64,000 nt of DNA from Solitalea longa (GCF_002920915.1 NZ_PQVF01000002.1:186375-250374); one strand, 5' to 3'; shown: positions 36,299 through 45,675, counted from the stretch's first letter. Notes: generated by a model from the letters alone, not told the origin. A program made the numbers and translations.

Positions 36299-36328
36299 TA
36301 CATCTGCGGTTTTGCCGCAGATGTTTTC
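36299..36328 (+). terminator. Intercistronic hairpin between metY and metX
   Basis: CATCTGCGG (36301-36309) pairs with CCGCAGATG (36315-36323), loop 5 nt, then TTTT. It lies 25-50 nt before metX, so it may be a partial terminator in the operon. Confidence 0.75.
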
Positions 36329-36352
36329 CTGTTTTAGTGAAGCATAGTATTG

Positions 36353-37357
36353 ATGATTCAGCATTTTACGTACAAAGAACCATTTGAATTAGAGTCGGGT
36401 GCAGTTTTACCCCAGGTGGAGATCACTTATTTTAGTACCGGAAAGTTAAATCCGGAAAAAAGCAATGTTATTTGGGTTTGCCATGCATTAACAGCCAACG
36501 CAGATGTTAGCGACTGGTGGAATGGCATAGTTGGGGAGGGAAAAGTTTTCGACCCTGATCGTCATTTTATTATTTGTGCGAATATCTTAGGATCATGCTA
36601 CGGCACTACGGGGCCTCTTTCTATTAATCCCGAAACCGGAAATCCCTATTATCACACTTTCCCTCAGGTTACCACTCGCGATATGGTTCGTGTTCATGAA
36701 CTTTTGAGAAAACACCTTTCCATAGATAAAATCCATACGGTTATTGGTGGCTCTTTGGGTGGTCAGCAGGCAATGGAATGGGCTATTGAACAACCCGATT
36801 TAATTGAGAATCTATTCTTAATTGCCACAAATGCTTATCATTCTCCATGGGGAATTGCTTTTAATGAAAGTCAGCGATTGGCTATAGAAGCCGATACCAC
36901 TTGGAAAAACAGTGACGATAATGCAGGTTTGTCGGGCATGAAAGCCGCACGGTCAATTGCGCTCTTAAGTTATCGTCATTATGACGCGTACAATATCACC
37001 CAAAAAGAAACTGACTTAAACAAAGTTGATGATTACAAAGCCAGTTCATACCAAGCCTACCAGGGAGATAAATTAGTGAAACGCTTTAACGCTTTTTCGT
37101 ATTGGCACCTAAGTAAAGCAATGGATGCTCATAATGTAGGGCGTTGCAGAGGAGGTATTGAAGCTGCTTTATCAAAAATTAAAGCAAGAACATTAGCGGT
37201 AGGCATTAGCTCCGATTTATTGTTCCCCACCAATGAGCAGAAGTTTTTGGCTCAAAACATTCAAGGAGCTCAATACATTGAAATTGACTCGTTCTTTGGA
37301 CATGATGGTTTTCTAATTGAATGGGAACAATTAACCAAGATCATCAAAGAGTTTTAA
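36353..37357 (+). CDS. metX: Homoserine O-acetyltransferase family protein
   Basis: Alpha/beta hydrolase fold enzyme, 334 residues from ATG 36353 (an in-frame TTG at 36350 is ignored). It transfers an acetyl group from acetyl-CoA to homoserine. The nucleophile Ser134 lies in GGSLGGQQAMEWA. The catalytic Asp is in SSDLLFPTNEQ and the His in FFGHDGFLIE. The N-terminal CHALTANADV and TTGPLSINPETG segments are typical. It follows metY by 146 nt with a hairpin in between and supplies MetY's substrate. Confidence 0.93.
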   Translation: MIQHFTYKEPFELESGAVLPQVEITYFSTGKLNPEKSNVIWVCHALTANADVSDWWNGIVGEGKVFDPDRHFIICANILGSCYGTTGPLSINPETGNPYYHTFPQVTTRDMVRVHELLRKHLSIDKIHTVIGGSLGGQQAMEWAIEQPDLIENLFLIATNAYHSPWGIAFNESQRLAIEADTTWKNSDDNAGLSGMKAARSIALLSYRHYDAYNITQKETDLNKVDDYKASSYQAYQGDKLVKRFNAFSYWHLSKAMDAHNVGRCRGGIEAALSKIKARTLAVGISSDLLFPTNEQKFLAQNIQGAQYIEIDSFFGHDGFLIEWEQLTKIIKEF

Positions 37358-37362
37358 TTTAA

Positions 37363-37423
37363 TAAACCACAGAGTAACACGAAGATTTGATCTTAAAATT
37401 ACGCTGTGCAACTCTGTGGTTAA
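37363..37423. repeat. Inverted repeat (AACCACAGAGT) acting as terminator
   Basis: AACCACAGAGT (37365-37375) pairs with ACTCTGTGGTT (37411-37421) across a 35-nt loop and is bounded by T- and A-runs. It lies between the convergent metX and phospholipase-like genes. The AACCrCAGAG arm resembles the arms of the elements at 23148 and 46581. Confidence 0.65.
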
Positions 37424-37427
37424 AAAA

Positions 37428-38390
37428 TCATTCTTCTTCCCTCGTTTTCAATTTAGTTTTTGAATACTGAAGGCTATCTAATCCTTCGGACGATTCATGT
37501 AATCGCCAATTATTTAAATCTGGCTGGCCGGCATTAACCCAGGCGGTATACCAAAAGTTGCCTACGGAGCTGATTGCCGCTTGCATCCTCCGTTCTACCA
37601 TTCCATTCAATCGTTGGTGATAATTTCGGGCATATTCTTCAGAATAGTCGCTAACTATTGCCCCGTTTTTATTATTCAGACCAAACTTCCGTTCAGCGGC
37701 TGTTGTTTTATTAAGTTCTTCTTCGAAACATAGAACCGAATCTACTGCCGAATGGCTTTGAAAAATCAATTTCCAGATATAACTGCTTGTATTGTTTATA
37801 TAAACCGATCGGCCGGTTAGCTGATCATAATTCTCAGCAAATAACACCGGTAATCGGGTTTCCCAAAACGCATGAATTCCCTTTTGATTGGTTTTCTGTC
37901 CGTTATAGTTTGAGGTTGTGTGCAATGGAACAGAAGCATCAGCAAGGTAATGTCCTAAAAAAGCAGAACATCGTAGCACGGCAGCTGAATCTCGATTGGC
38001 AAAAGCTCGGGTTAATCGTTTCATAAACTGTTCAATGTTCCATGGCAAAACACCGTTTGCTTCGAGGGTATCAACAGAATAACAAGAAACCGCTTCATTC
38101 CACTGCCTTAATTTTGTTTGAGTAAATAATTCGGGATACAGATCAAGATCGATATAATGTTTTGGTGCCTCATTTTTCAATAAGTATCGAAGCTTGTCAG
38201 GATCAACAGCATGCTTGGTGATATAGTCGATATTTCGCTTATAAAACCCCAGCATTTCTTCAGGCAATGTAAAAACAGCCATTCGATTTATTTGCATATG
38301 AGCCCAGAAACCCCATTTTCTAGACGCTCTTGCTGTTACCAATGGCAACAGAAGAAACATAAAGACAATCGAAACTCTTCGAAAACGCAT
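37428..38390 (-). CDS. Secreted zinc-dependent phospholipase C/S1-P1 nuclease-like protein
   Basis: A 320-residue exported protein with a signal peptide (MRFRRVSIVFMFLLLPLVTA). The mature start is SRKWGFWAHMQINRMAVFTL, then HYIDLDLYPELFT, then CSAFLGHYLADASVPLHTTS near 145-160 and HAFWETRLP near 173. Several His, Asp and Trp residues are placed as in the trinuclear zinc site of phospholipase C/S1 nuclease enzymes, the family's hallmark. Which of the two activities it has is uncertain. It is followed after 23 nt by the beta-propeller lipoprotein gene in reverse order of transcription. Confidence 0.8.
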   Translation of the reverse strand: MRFRRVSIVFMFLLLPLVTARASRKWGFWAHMQINRMAVFTLPEEMLGFYKRNIDYITKHAVDPDKLRYLLKNEAPKHYIDLDLYPELFTQTKLRQWNEAVSCYSVDTLEANGVLPWNIEQFMKRLTRAFANRDSAAVLRCSAFLGHYLADASVPLHTTSNYNGQKTNQKGIHAFWETRLPVLFAENYDQLTGRSVYINNTSSYIWKLIFQSHSAVDSVLCFEEELNKTTAAERKFGLNNKNGAIVSDYSEEYARNYHQRLNGMVERRMQAAISSVGNFWYTAWVNAGQPDLNNWRLHESSEGLDSLQYSKTKLKTREEE

Positions 38391-38413
38391 AGATAGATTT
38401 TAGATTACAGATG

Positions 38414-39700
38414 TTATAAAGCCTTAGCAGATTTAAAGCCAGATTTGGGTTTTGCTTCAGCTATATTTAATTCACCTTGCGTTTTATTGAATATGAATAC
38501 TTTGATAGTTCCTATAGTATAGTTGCAAACCCATGCTTCCAGCTTATCGTTATCTTCAAAAAGATCAACCCCAACCGGACTCCCACTTGATTTAAGCGAA
38601 TAAATTTTAGTAAAGCCCTTCTCTCCTATTTTGAAAACCTCAAGCTTATTACCTTTATAACACGTAACAAACAAGAATTTACAATTTTTAGATAGGTCTA
38701 TTGTTCGCGGATTAGCGTCAGTTTGAGCTGTGAACAATGTTTTACCACTTACCGGATCAACACAGGCAATTTGTGATAACATATTATAGGAAACGAATAA
38801 TCGGCCCTGGTTATCGGTAACGATGTGTCTTGGATTTGAAGCAACGTTAATGACCGTATCCAGGTCCCAGCTTTTATTGTCAAGCACATTTATTTGTGCG
38901 CCACCCATAATGGCGATGTATGACTTTTGGTGAACATCATCAATCACAACTCCCCGTGGTATAGCACCAGTGGAAATATTTTTGATCAAATGGGCATATG
39001 GGAAAACCGTAGGATTTATTTCGAGTACACTGGTATTTTTTGAATGCCAGTTACTCACCAAAAGATGCGTACTTTTCTTATCAGCAGCAATAACTTTAGG
39101 CGTATTACCTGTCTTAATAAGAGGAACAAAAATGGTATCAGGGCTTGCCCCCGTTTCATAAACAACAAATAACTTTTTAATTAAAGAATCTGGAGCGGAA
39201 ACTGATTTCATTTTAGAAATATCCTGAAGGAAAATGGGTGTAATCCCTCCGTTATTATGCAACGAAACCCATAAAATACTATCATGATTGCTTATAACAG
39301 CTTCAACAGGCTTTTCCTTGTACGAAATGATTTCTTTCCGGTCTTCATAATTCCAGCCTTTGCCAATTGAAGGCTTAAACCTAAACTCTCGCATTAGTTG
39401 CTTCGACTCCCGACTATATTCATAAACACTCAGACCTTCTAAGTTTAACGCATACAAACGACTTTGATCAGAATTAAAGAGAACAGACTTTGTTCCTGGA
39501 GCTGATTGTAAAACCATAGTTGTATCAAATACCAACTGCGAATAATCTCTTAACGCCAGTTTATCAATATCCACTGAGTCACCCTTTACAACTTTCGAAC
39601 TCACCTGCCTGTTTTCTAATTGAACAGGCTTGGTTTTCTTGCAGCTAACAATTGCTCCATTTAAAACAAACAGAACAATTAAAGATTTAATGTTTTTCAA
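38414..39700 (-). CDS. YncE-like beta-propeller lipoprotein
   Basis: A 428-residue lipoprotein (lipobox GAIVSCKK, Cys20 the lipid site). The remainder has repeated beta-blade patterns such as SRLYALNLEGLSVYEYSRES, TGAIPRGVVIDDVHQKSYIA, ASNPRHIVTDNQGRLFVSYN and ANPRTIDLSKNCKFLFVTCY. These resemble NHL/YncE-type seven-bladed propellers. The function is unknown; it may bind ligand or protein at the periplasmic face. It is transcribed toward the phospholipase-like gene and could form an operon with it. Confidence 0.82.
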   Translation of the reverse strand: MKNIKSLIVLFVLNGAIVSCKKTKPVQLENRQVSSKVVKGDSVDIDKLALRDYSQLVFDTTMVLQSAPGTKSVLFNSDQSRLYALNLEGLSVYEYSRESKQLMREFRFKPSIGKGWNYEDRKEIISYKEKPVEAVISNHDSILWVSLHNNGGITPIFLQDISKMKSVSAPDSLIKKLFVVYETGASPDTIFVPLIKTGNTPKVIAADKKSTHLLVSNWHSKNTSVLEINPTVFPYAHLIKNISTGAIPRGVVIDDVHQKSYIAIMGGAQINVLDNKSWDLDTVINVASNPRHIVTDNQGRLFVSYNMLSQIACVDPVSGKTLFTAQTDANPRTIDLSKNCKFLFVTCYKGNKLEVFKIGEKGFTKIYSLKSSGSPVGVDLFEDNDKLEAWVCNYTIGTIKVFIFNKTQGELNIAEAKPKSGFKSAKAL

Positions 39701-39868
39701 ATTTCAATAACTAATAAACAATATTAACTATTAATTATAATCAATTCATAACTATCATGTTAAATATCTAATAGAACATTAATAGTTTGTAAAACTGAAT
39801 TCCCAGACATTTTATGTTAGAGCTGAAAGAAAACGGCCAGCACCAGGTTTTAAACTGCCTTATTTTTA

Positions 39869-39956
39869 TATCTTTGCACCGGCGGAAAGAAACTAAAACC
39901 CAATGGCTTAAATTTTAAAATGTAGTTTGCATTTTAAATTATTAGCTCTATATTTG
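39869..39956 (+). promoter_or_regulatory. Two putative promoters upstream of rpsT
   Basis: The distal box TATCTTTG is at 39869-39876. The proximal promoter is TTTG (39926-39929), 19 nt, TATATTTG (39949-39956), a perfect match to the Bacteroidota consensus. The proximal start site would be about 30 nt before the rpsT ATG. Strong or dual promoters suit a ribosomal-protein gene. Confidence 0.8.
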
Positions 39957-39992
39957 CAGTCCTTTTAGAAAAAGAAAAGAGTTTATAATAAC

Positions 39993-40247
39993 ATGGCAAA
40001 TCATAAATCAGCAATAAAAAGAATACGTGCCAACGCAACTAAACGTTTAAGAAACCGTTATCAGGCAAAAACTACTCGTAATGCTATCAAAAGATTACGT
40101 GGTATGAACACTAAAGCAGAAGCTACTGAACTTTACAGAAAAGTTTCTTCAATGTTAGATCGTTTAGCTAAGAAAAACGTAATTCACAAAAACAAAGCAG
40201 CTAACAACAAATCAAAGTTGGCTAAATTTGTAAGCAAATTAAGCTAA
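39993..40247 (+). CDS. rpsT: 30S ribosomal protein S20
   Basis: 84-residue basic protein [20 protein letters not shown] continuing [18 protein letters not shown], typical of bS20. It binds 16S rRNA in the small subunit. It has its own promoters and a terminator at 40284-40313. The spelling and length match the family throughout. Confidence 0.97.
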   Translation: MANHKSAIKRIRANATKRLRNRYQAKTTRNAIKRLRGMNTKAEATELYRKVSSMLDRLAKKNVIHKNKAANNKSKLAKFVSKLS

Positions 40248-40283
40248 TCAGGTACTTTACCGTACTTAATTAACAATATACGC

Positions 40284-40315
40284 AAAGCTTAATCCACATC
40301 GGATTAAGCTTTTTG
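40284..40315 (+). terminator. Terminator after rpsT
   Basis: AAAGCTTAATCC (40284-40295) pairs with GGATTAAGCTTT (40301-40312), loop 5 nt, followed by Ts. Confidence 0.92.
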
Positions 40316-40454
40316 TGTTTACATACCACTGAAAACCATCAACATACTCCTACTCCCGTATTTGTAATATTTTACATACTAACAATTTTGTATTCTATTT
40401 ACCTGTAATCATTTCTAACTTAGTAATGTATTTACTTTAACTTTTACACTTTAT

Positions 40455-41774
40455 ATGAAAAAAAAACTAATTGGAGTAGCTTCACTCCTCCTGGGTTTAA
40501 CAACATCTATCTATGCCCAAAAAGTTGACTTTACCGAGTACAACCTCGATAATGGACTGCATGTTATATTACATAAAGCTAATGCAGCTCCGGTAGTAAC
40601 CGTATCTGTTATGTACCATGTAGGCTCAAAAAATGAAGTACTTGGCCGCACCGGCTTTGCCCATTTCTTCGAGCATTTATTATTTGAAGGTTCCGATAAT
40701 TTAAAGCGAGGCGAATTCATGAAGGTTGTTTCTCAGGCAGGGGGACAAAACAACGCCAACACCACTCAAGATCGTACCTACTATTATGAAGTTCTTCCAT
40801 CTAATGAACTTAAAACCGGTTTATGGCTTGAATCAGAACGCATGTTACACCCGGTAATTAATGAAATTGGTGTGAAAACTCAAAACGAGGTGGTTAAGGA
40901 AGAAAAACGTCAGCGTATCGACAATCAACCTTACGGTCGTTTTGCAGAGGAAGTATTTAAACGTTTGTTTACCAAACATCCCTACACATGGCAAACGATC
41001 GGATCAATGGCCGATCTGGATGCAGCGAAACTTGACGAATTCAAAGCGTTTTTTAAAAAATACTATGCGCCAAACAATGCCTGTTTAGTGGTTACCGGTG
41101 ATTTCGATATTGAAAAAACCAAAAACCTGATCAGCGCTTATTTTTCGGCGGTTCCTAAAGGCGAAGAGATTGTTCAACCTAATATTACTGAAACACCAAT
41201 CACTACAGCAATAATCGACAGTGTTTATGATGCCAATATTCAGCTTCCCGCTGTTATCACATCATACCGGGTGCCAGGCATGAAAAGCAGGGATGCATAT
41301 GTTTTAAATATGATCTCAACGATCTTATCAAATGGCGGAAGCTCTCGCTTGTATAAAAAAATGGTTGACGATAAAAAAAATGCACTTCAGGTGGGTGCAT
41401 TTAACTATTCACTCGAAGATTATGGTGCTTACATTACGTATGCCTTACCTAATGGTAACGCAAGTTTAAGTGATCTGGTAAAAGATATTGATGAAGAAGT
41501 GGCCAAGATGCAAACAGAGTTAATTTCTGAGCATGATTTCCAAAAACTTCAGAATATCATGGAAAACAATTTTGTGAATGCAAATACAGGAGTGGAAGGA
41601 ATTGCTAATAATTTGGCAGATGCTTACACTTTTCAGAAAAACACCAATTTGATAAATACCGAGATAGAGATCTATCGTACCCTTACCCGGGAGGAGATGC
41701 GTGAAGTGGCGAAAAAATATTTAGGAGCTAATCAGCGAGTGTTATTGTATTATTTACCAAAAAGCAACCAATAA
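40455..41774 (+). CDS. M16 family zinc metallopeptidase (catalytic subunit)
   Basis: Exported M16 peptidase of 439 residues with a signal peptide (MKKKLIGVASLLLGLTTSIY AQ). The inverted zinc motif HxxEH is at 70-74 in GFAHFFEHLLFEGS, and Glu150 in NEVVKEEKRQRI is the third ligand candidate (76 residues on). The rest has the two halves of the M16 fold. It is followed after 18 nt by a second M16 gene whose product lacks the motif; the pair probably forms an active/inactive heterodimer that degrades peptides in the periplasm. The gene lies after rpsT but has its own upstream region. Confidence 0.93.
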   Translation: MKKKLIGVASLLLGLTTSIYAQKVDFTEYNLDNGLHVILHKANAAPVVTVSVMYHVGSKNEVLGRTGFAHFFEHLLFEGSDNLKRGEFMKVVSQAGGQNNANTTQDRTYYYEVLPSNELKTGLWLESERMLHPVINEIGVKTQNEVVKEEKRQRIDNQPYGRFAEEVFKRLFTKHPYTWQTIGSMADLDAAKLDEFKAFFKKYYAPNNACLVVTGDFDIEKTKNLISAYFSAVPKGEEIVQPNITETPITTAIIDSVYDANIQLPAVITSYRVPGMKSRDAYVLNMISTILSNGGSSRLYKKMVDDKKNALQVGAFNYSLEDYGAYITYALPNGNASLSDLVKDIDEEVAKMQTELISEHDFQKLQNIMENNFVNANTGVEGIANNLADAYTFQKNTNLINTEIEIYRTLTREEMREVAKKYLGANQRVLLYYLPKSNQ

Positions 41775-41792
41775 TTTAAATCCGAATTTACA

Positions 41793-43865
41793 ATGAATAA
41801 GATATATTTAAGTGCAGTAGCTTTTTTGTTAATATGCACCACCACTTTTGCTCAAACTATTGATCGCAGTAAAAAGCCTGCTGCTGGTCCTGCGCCAACT
41901 ATTCAAATTGGTAAGCCGCAAAGCTTTGTATTAGCTAACGGCATTAAAGTATTGGTGGTTGAAGATCATAAGCTTCCTAAAGTAAGCGCCAGCTTAATGC
42001 TCGACCGTGTTCCTCAACTGGAAGGTAAAAAAGCGGGTATTTCAGGTATTTTAAGTGCTATGCTAAATGAAGGCACTACTTCTCGTCCGAAAGCTAAATT
42101 TGATGAAGAAGTTGACTTTATAGGAGCTAATGTAAGTGCCAGCTCAGGCGGAGGTTCGGCATCGGCTCTTACCAAATACTTTGATAAAGCTTTTTCATTG
42201 ATGGCCGACGCCGTTTTACATCCTGCATTTCCGAAAGAATCATTTGATAAGATCAAATCTCAGGCAATTACAGAATTAAAGTCCGATGAAAAAAGCTCCA
42301 AAGCAATCTCTTCCCGCGTAGTTGACGCATTAGTTTACGGAACCGATCACCCATATGGCGAGTTTCAAACTGAAGAAAAACTAAACGGAATTACCCTTAC
42401 TGATGTAAAAACTGATTACAAATCGCAGTTTGTTCCTAATAAAGCTTATTTAGTTTTTGTAGGCGATATAAAGCCTGACGCAGCGAAAAAGTTAGCCACT
42501 AAATATTTTGGCTCGTGGGCAAAAGGTACGTTGATTGAAAAACAGGTTAAAAAGCCGGTGAATGTTAAAACTACTGAAATAGATTTAGTTGACGTTCCTA
42601 ATGCCGTTCAATCGGAAATTACTGTAACCAATGTGGTAGAAAACACCAAAAAAAACCCTGATTACTTCGCTTTAATAGTAGCTAATCAAATTTTGGGCGG
42701 TGGCTCTAACGGTTACTTATTTTTGAACCTGCGCGAAAAACGCGCTTTCACCTACGGTTCTTACTCCTCGGTTGAGGCTAACCGCTACGGTGCCCGTTTT
42801 GGCGCATCAGCAAGTGTTCGTAATGCTGTTACCGATAGCGCTGTTGTGGAAATATTAAATGAAATTAACCGTTTGGGAACAGAGAAAGCAAGTCCTGAAG
42901 CAATACAACTTGTAAAAAACACCTACAACGGAAACTTCGCAATGGATTTGGAAGACAAGTCAAACATTGCAACCTATGCGCTGAACATTCAAACAGAAGG
43001 CTTGCCTCAGGATTTTTACCAGACTTTTTTACAGAAGATCAATGCTGTTACTGCCGATGATATTCAACGGGTAACTAAAAAGTATTTCACTGCAGGTCAG
43101 GCCCGAATTGTGGTAGTTGGTAAAGCTTCTGAAATTGCCCCTAACCTTGAAAGGTTAGGTTATAAGATCAATTATTTCGACAAATATGCCAACCCCGTTG
43201 CTAAACCAGCTAACAAAGTAACGGCCAATGTAAGTCCTCAAACAATTATCGACAATTACATAAAAGCTGTTGGAGGCAAAGACAATATCAAAAACATTAC
43301 TTCTGTTGCATTCAATACCGAAGCTAACATTCAAGGAATGACCTTAAACGCAATCATTAAACAAATGACTCCTAACAAGGAATCATTAGTGATGAGCTAT
43401 AATGGAATGACTGTTATGAAATCTGTTTTTGACGGAACTGCCGGATATAGTGAGATGCAAGGACAAAAAGTACCTTTAGGCCCGGAGGATGTGAAGAAAA
43501 AACAAGAAGAGCGTAGCCTTTTCCCCGAAATTTATTATGCTGCCGACAAGTTTAACCTTGTAGTTGAAAACACTGAAAAAGTTAATGACAAAGACACTTA
43601 TAAAGTGAAAATCACTTCTCCTTCAGGAAATATAAGCTATAAGTACTATGATGTTGTATCTGGTTTATTGCTAAAACAAGAATCAACCATTAAGCTTCCA
43701 ACCGGACAGGAAATGAATCAAATATCCGAATTTTCGGATTATAAACCGGTTAACGGAGTGTTAATGGCTTATACCATTTCAATTACCAGCGGACCTCAAC
43801 AGTTTGACTTAAAAGTAAAAGATGTAAAAGTAAATACAGATGTTGCGGAATTAGATTTTAAATAA
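41793..43865 (+). CDS. M16-like peptidase (non-catalytic subunit) with extra C-terminal lipoprotein-sorting-like domain
   Basis: A 690-residue exported protein (signal peptide MNKIYLSAVAFLLICTTTFAQ). The region to about 460 is an M16 fold, but the HxxEH motif is replaced by GILSAMLNEGTTSRP. RREKRAFTYGSYS-like LREKRAFTYGSYSSVEANRY is the conserved R/Y substrate-binding region. The C-terminal 200 residues (KAVGGKDNIKNITSVAFNTE, then FPEIYYAADKFNL, then YKYYDVVSGLLLKQES) look like a LolA/DUF4292-type outer-membrane lipoprotein-binding fold. The gene pairs with the catalytic M16 gene upstream. A strong terminator follows. Confidence 0.9.
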   Translation: MNKIYLSAVAFLLICTTTFAQTIDRSKKPAAGPAPTIQIGKPQSFVLANGIKVLVVEDHKLPKVSASLMLDRVPQLEGKKAGISGILSAMLNEGTTSRPKAKFDEEVDFIGANVSASSGGGSASALTKYFDKAFSLMADAVLHPAFPKESFDKIKSQAITELKSDEKSSKAISSRVVDALVYGTDHPYGEFQTEEKLNGITLTDVKTDYKSQFVPNKAYLVFVGDIKPDAAKKLATKYFGSWAKGTLIEKQVKKPVNVKTTEIDLVDVPNAVQSEITVTNVVENTKKNPDYFALIVANQILGGGSNGYLFLNLREKRAFTYGSYSSVEANRYGARFGASASVRNAVTDSAVVEILNEINRLGTEKASPEAIQLVKNTYNGNFAMDLEDKSNIATYALNIQTEGLPQDFYQTFLQKINAVTADDIQRVTKKYFTAGQARIVVVGKASEIAPNLERLGYKINYFDKYANPVAKPANKVTANVSPQTIIDNYIKAVGGKDNIKNITSVAFNTEANIQGMTLNAIIKQMTPNKESLVMSYNGMTVMKSVFDGTAGYSEMQGQKVPLGPEDVKKKQEERSLFPEIYYAADKFNLVVENTEKVNDKDTYKVKITSPSGNISYKYYDVVSGLLLKQESTIKLPTGQEMNQISEFSDYKPVNGVLMAYTISITSGPQQFDLKVKDVKVNTDVAELDFK

Positions 43866-43882
43866 TCTGTAACAACTAATAA

Positions 43883-43926
43883 AAAAACAGCAGTCGTTTC
43901 AAATTGAAGCGGCTGCTGTTTTTTTA
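43883..43926. terminator. Bidirectional terminator between M16 and phosphorylase genes
   Basis: AAAACAGCAGTCGTTTCAA pairs with TTGAAGCGGCTGCTGTTTT (43904-43922) with two G-T pairs and a short loop. A-run and T-run flank it. Confidence 0.92.
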
Positions 43927-43936
43927 TAATCCGATC

Positions 43937-45592
43937 TTAAGCCAAATACAATTTCTCATAATATTCGGCTGCCATTCGGTTCGATTCGAAAGCAGGCAAT
44001 ACATCCAACATACTTTGCTTCATCATTTTAACCCAATCACTTGGCCGTTCGTAATACATTGGTATAATTTGATTTTCGAGGATATCAAGCAGGTTATTCA
44101 TATCCTCATTATCCTGATCATGAATTGGTTTTGATTGATCTGCTAATGGAATTAAAAACGAATTGCTCGTGCTTGCAAATTCAGGTATCCAACCATCTTG
44201 GGTGGTAAAGTTAATTGCTCCGTTCATACAGGCGGTCATTCCTGATGTTCCTGATGCCTCCCGAGGAACTCTTGGATTATTTAACCAGATATCTGCTCCA
44301 TACTTCAGCTTTTTCGATAGTTTCAACTCATAACCAACCAAAACTGCAATGTTTGGATACACTTTCGACAGGTGAACCAAATTGTTAAAGGTGGAAACAG
44401 CCCCATAATCCATAGGATAAGGTTTTCCTGCCCAAATAATTTGAACCGGATATTTTTTGTTAGTAATGATCCGTTCAAATCTTTCCCGGTTCTGAGTGAT
44501 CAGATCGGCTCGTTTATACGACGCAAAGCGCCGGGCCCAAACCAATGTAAGCACATCCGGATTAAACAAATCGCCGGCCTGATCGGCAACCGTTTCGAAC
44601 AAACGCGCTTTAAGATATTTCTTCCTTTTTACCAGCAATTCGTCCTTATCATTCTTAACATCATCATACATATCCTTATCAGCCCAATACAAATAATTCT
44701 GTGAATTGGTGATTGAAATGATCTGACAAAGACCTTCATATTTACTCCACATTGATTTGGCCACCTTACCATGTAATGCCGAAACTCCATTGGCAATCTT
44801 TGCAAACCGAAGAGCAACCTGTGAATAATCGAAAATATCGTTATGCATCCCGCTGATAAACCTGATCTCGTCGAAATTGGTTCCGCAGAAGTAGCCCATT
44901 TTGTTTAACAGGTAAATATCATGTTTCTCATTGCCGGCTTCTTCTGGAGTATGTGTTGTAAAAACCAAACGCTTTTTAACTTCCGCCAGGTCTTTATATT
45001 TATTGTAAAGGTAAAAACTTGCAGCAAGGCCATGCGCTTCGTTCAGGTGATAAATATCCGCCTCATAACCCAGCTCATCCAGCAGCTTGGCTCCTCCTAC
45101 TCCCAATAAAATAAACTGAGCCACTTTAGCGGCCAAATCTGCATCATACAAATGAAACGACAGGGACCGAGCCAGGTAATCATTCTCAGGCAAATCAGTG
45201 GTTAACAGAAATAAAGGAACGGTATTAAATAAAGAGGGCCTCAGATATTTCGCCGTTACCCAAACGGGATGACCATTTACATCTATTGTAAACTTTATAC
45301 CGGTGTCTTCCAGGTAAGAGTAAGTTTTCTCCTGGAACAAAACGTTCATCGACTGATCCTGCTGACGAATCTGGTCGTAATAGCCATATTTCCAAAGAAT
45401 ACCTATTCCAATAAGATTTTGCTTTAGTTCAAAAGCGCTGCGCATATGCGAACCTGCCAGAAAACCCAAACCTCCTGAATAGATTTTCAGGCTTTGATCA
45501 ATGGCAAACTCCATACTGAAGTATGCTACCCGTTTATTAAACTTTGGATCATAAGAGTAGGGGTGATTGTATTTCGATTCGAAAAGTGACAT
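43937..45592 (-). CDS. Alpha-glucan phosphorylase family protein lacking the PLP lysine
   Basis: GT35-type protein of 551 residues, the short alpha-glucan phosphorylase form. Start ATG at 45592 gives MSLFESKYNHPYSYDPKFNK. Recognisable parts are YFSMEFAIDQSLKIYSGGLG near 27, YHLNEAHGLAASFYLYN near 185, VWARRFASYKRADLI near 354 and the PLP-loop region PREASGTSGMTACMNG near 447. In canonical enzymes the Met is followed by the Lys that binds PLP; here Thr456 replaces it. Glycogen breakdown is the default role, but this substitution raises doubt unless it is a lineage-specific variant. It stands between a terminator and the flavin-reductase gene. Confidence 0.85.
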   Translation of the reverse strand: MSLFESKYNHPYSYDPKFNKRVAYFSMEFAIDQSLKIYSGGLGFLAGSHMRSAFELKQNLIGIGILWKYGYYDQIRQQDQSMNVLFQEKTYSYLEDTGIKFTIDVNGHPVWVTAKYLRPSLFNTVPLFLLTTDLPENDYLARSLSFHLYDADLAAKVAQFILLGVGGAKLLDELGYEADIYHLNEAHGLAASFYLYNKYKDLAEVKKRLVFTTHTPEEAGNEKHDIYLLNKMGYFCGTNFDEIRFISGMHNDIFDYSQVALRFAKIANGVSALHGKVAKSMWSKYEGLCQIISITNSQNYLYWADKDMYDDVKNDKDELLVKRKKYLKARLFETVADQAGDLFNPDVLTLVWARRFASYKRADLITQNRERFERIITNKKYPVQIIWAGKPYPMDYGAVSTFNNLVHLSKVYPNIAVLVGYELKLSKKLKYGADIWLNNPRVPREASGTSGMTACMNGAINFTTQDGWIPEFASTSNSFLIPLADQSKPIHDQDNEDMNNLLDILENQIIPMYYERPSDWVKMMKQSMLDVLPAFESNRMAAEYYEKLYLA

Positions 45593-45642
45593 AGAGAGCA
45601 ATTTTTTGTTCCCTTAATATCTGAAAGAAATGCCTTAAAAAC

Positions 45643-45665
45643 AAAAAAGCCCATTATCAATGGGC
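45643..45665 (-). terminator. Terminator after the flavin reductase-like gene
   Basis: On the minus strand GCCCATT and AATGGGC (45649-45655 and 45659-45665) pair across a 3-nt loop and are followed by TTTTTTGTTTTT. Confidence 0.92.
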
Positions 45666-45675
45666 CTTAAGTATG

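Noticed and set aside
44372-44704. 110-codon ORF antisense to the phosphorylase gene
   Set aside because: Shadow frame; the minus-strand frame carries all conserved motifs.
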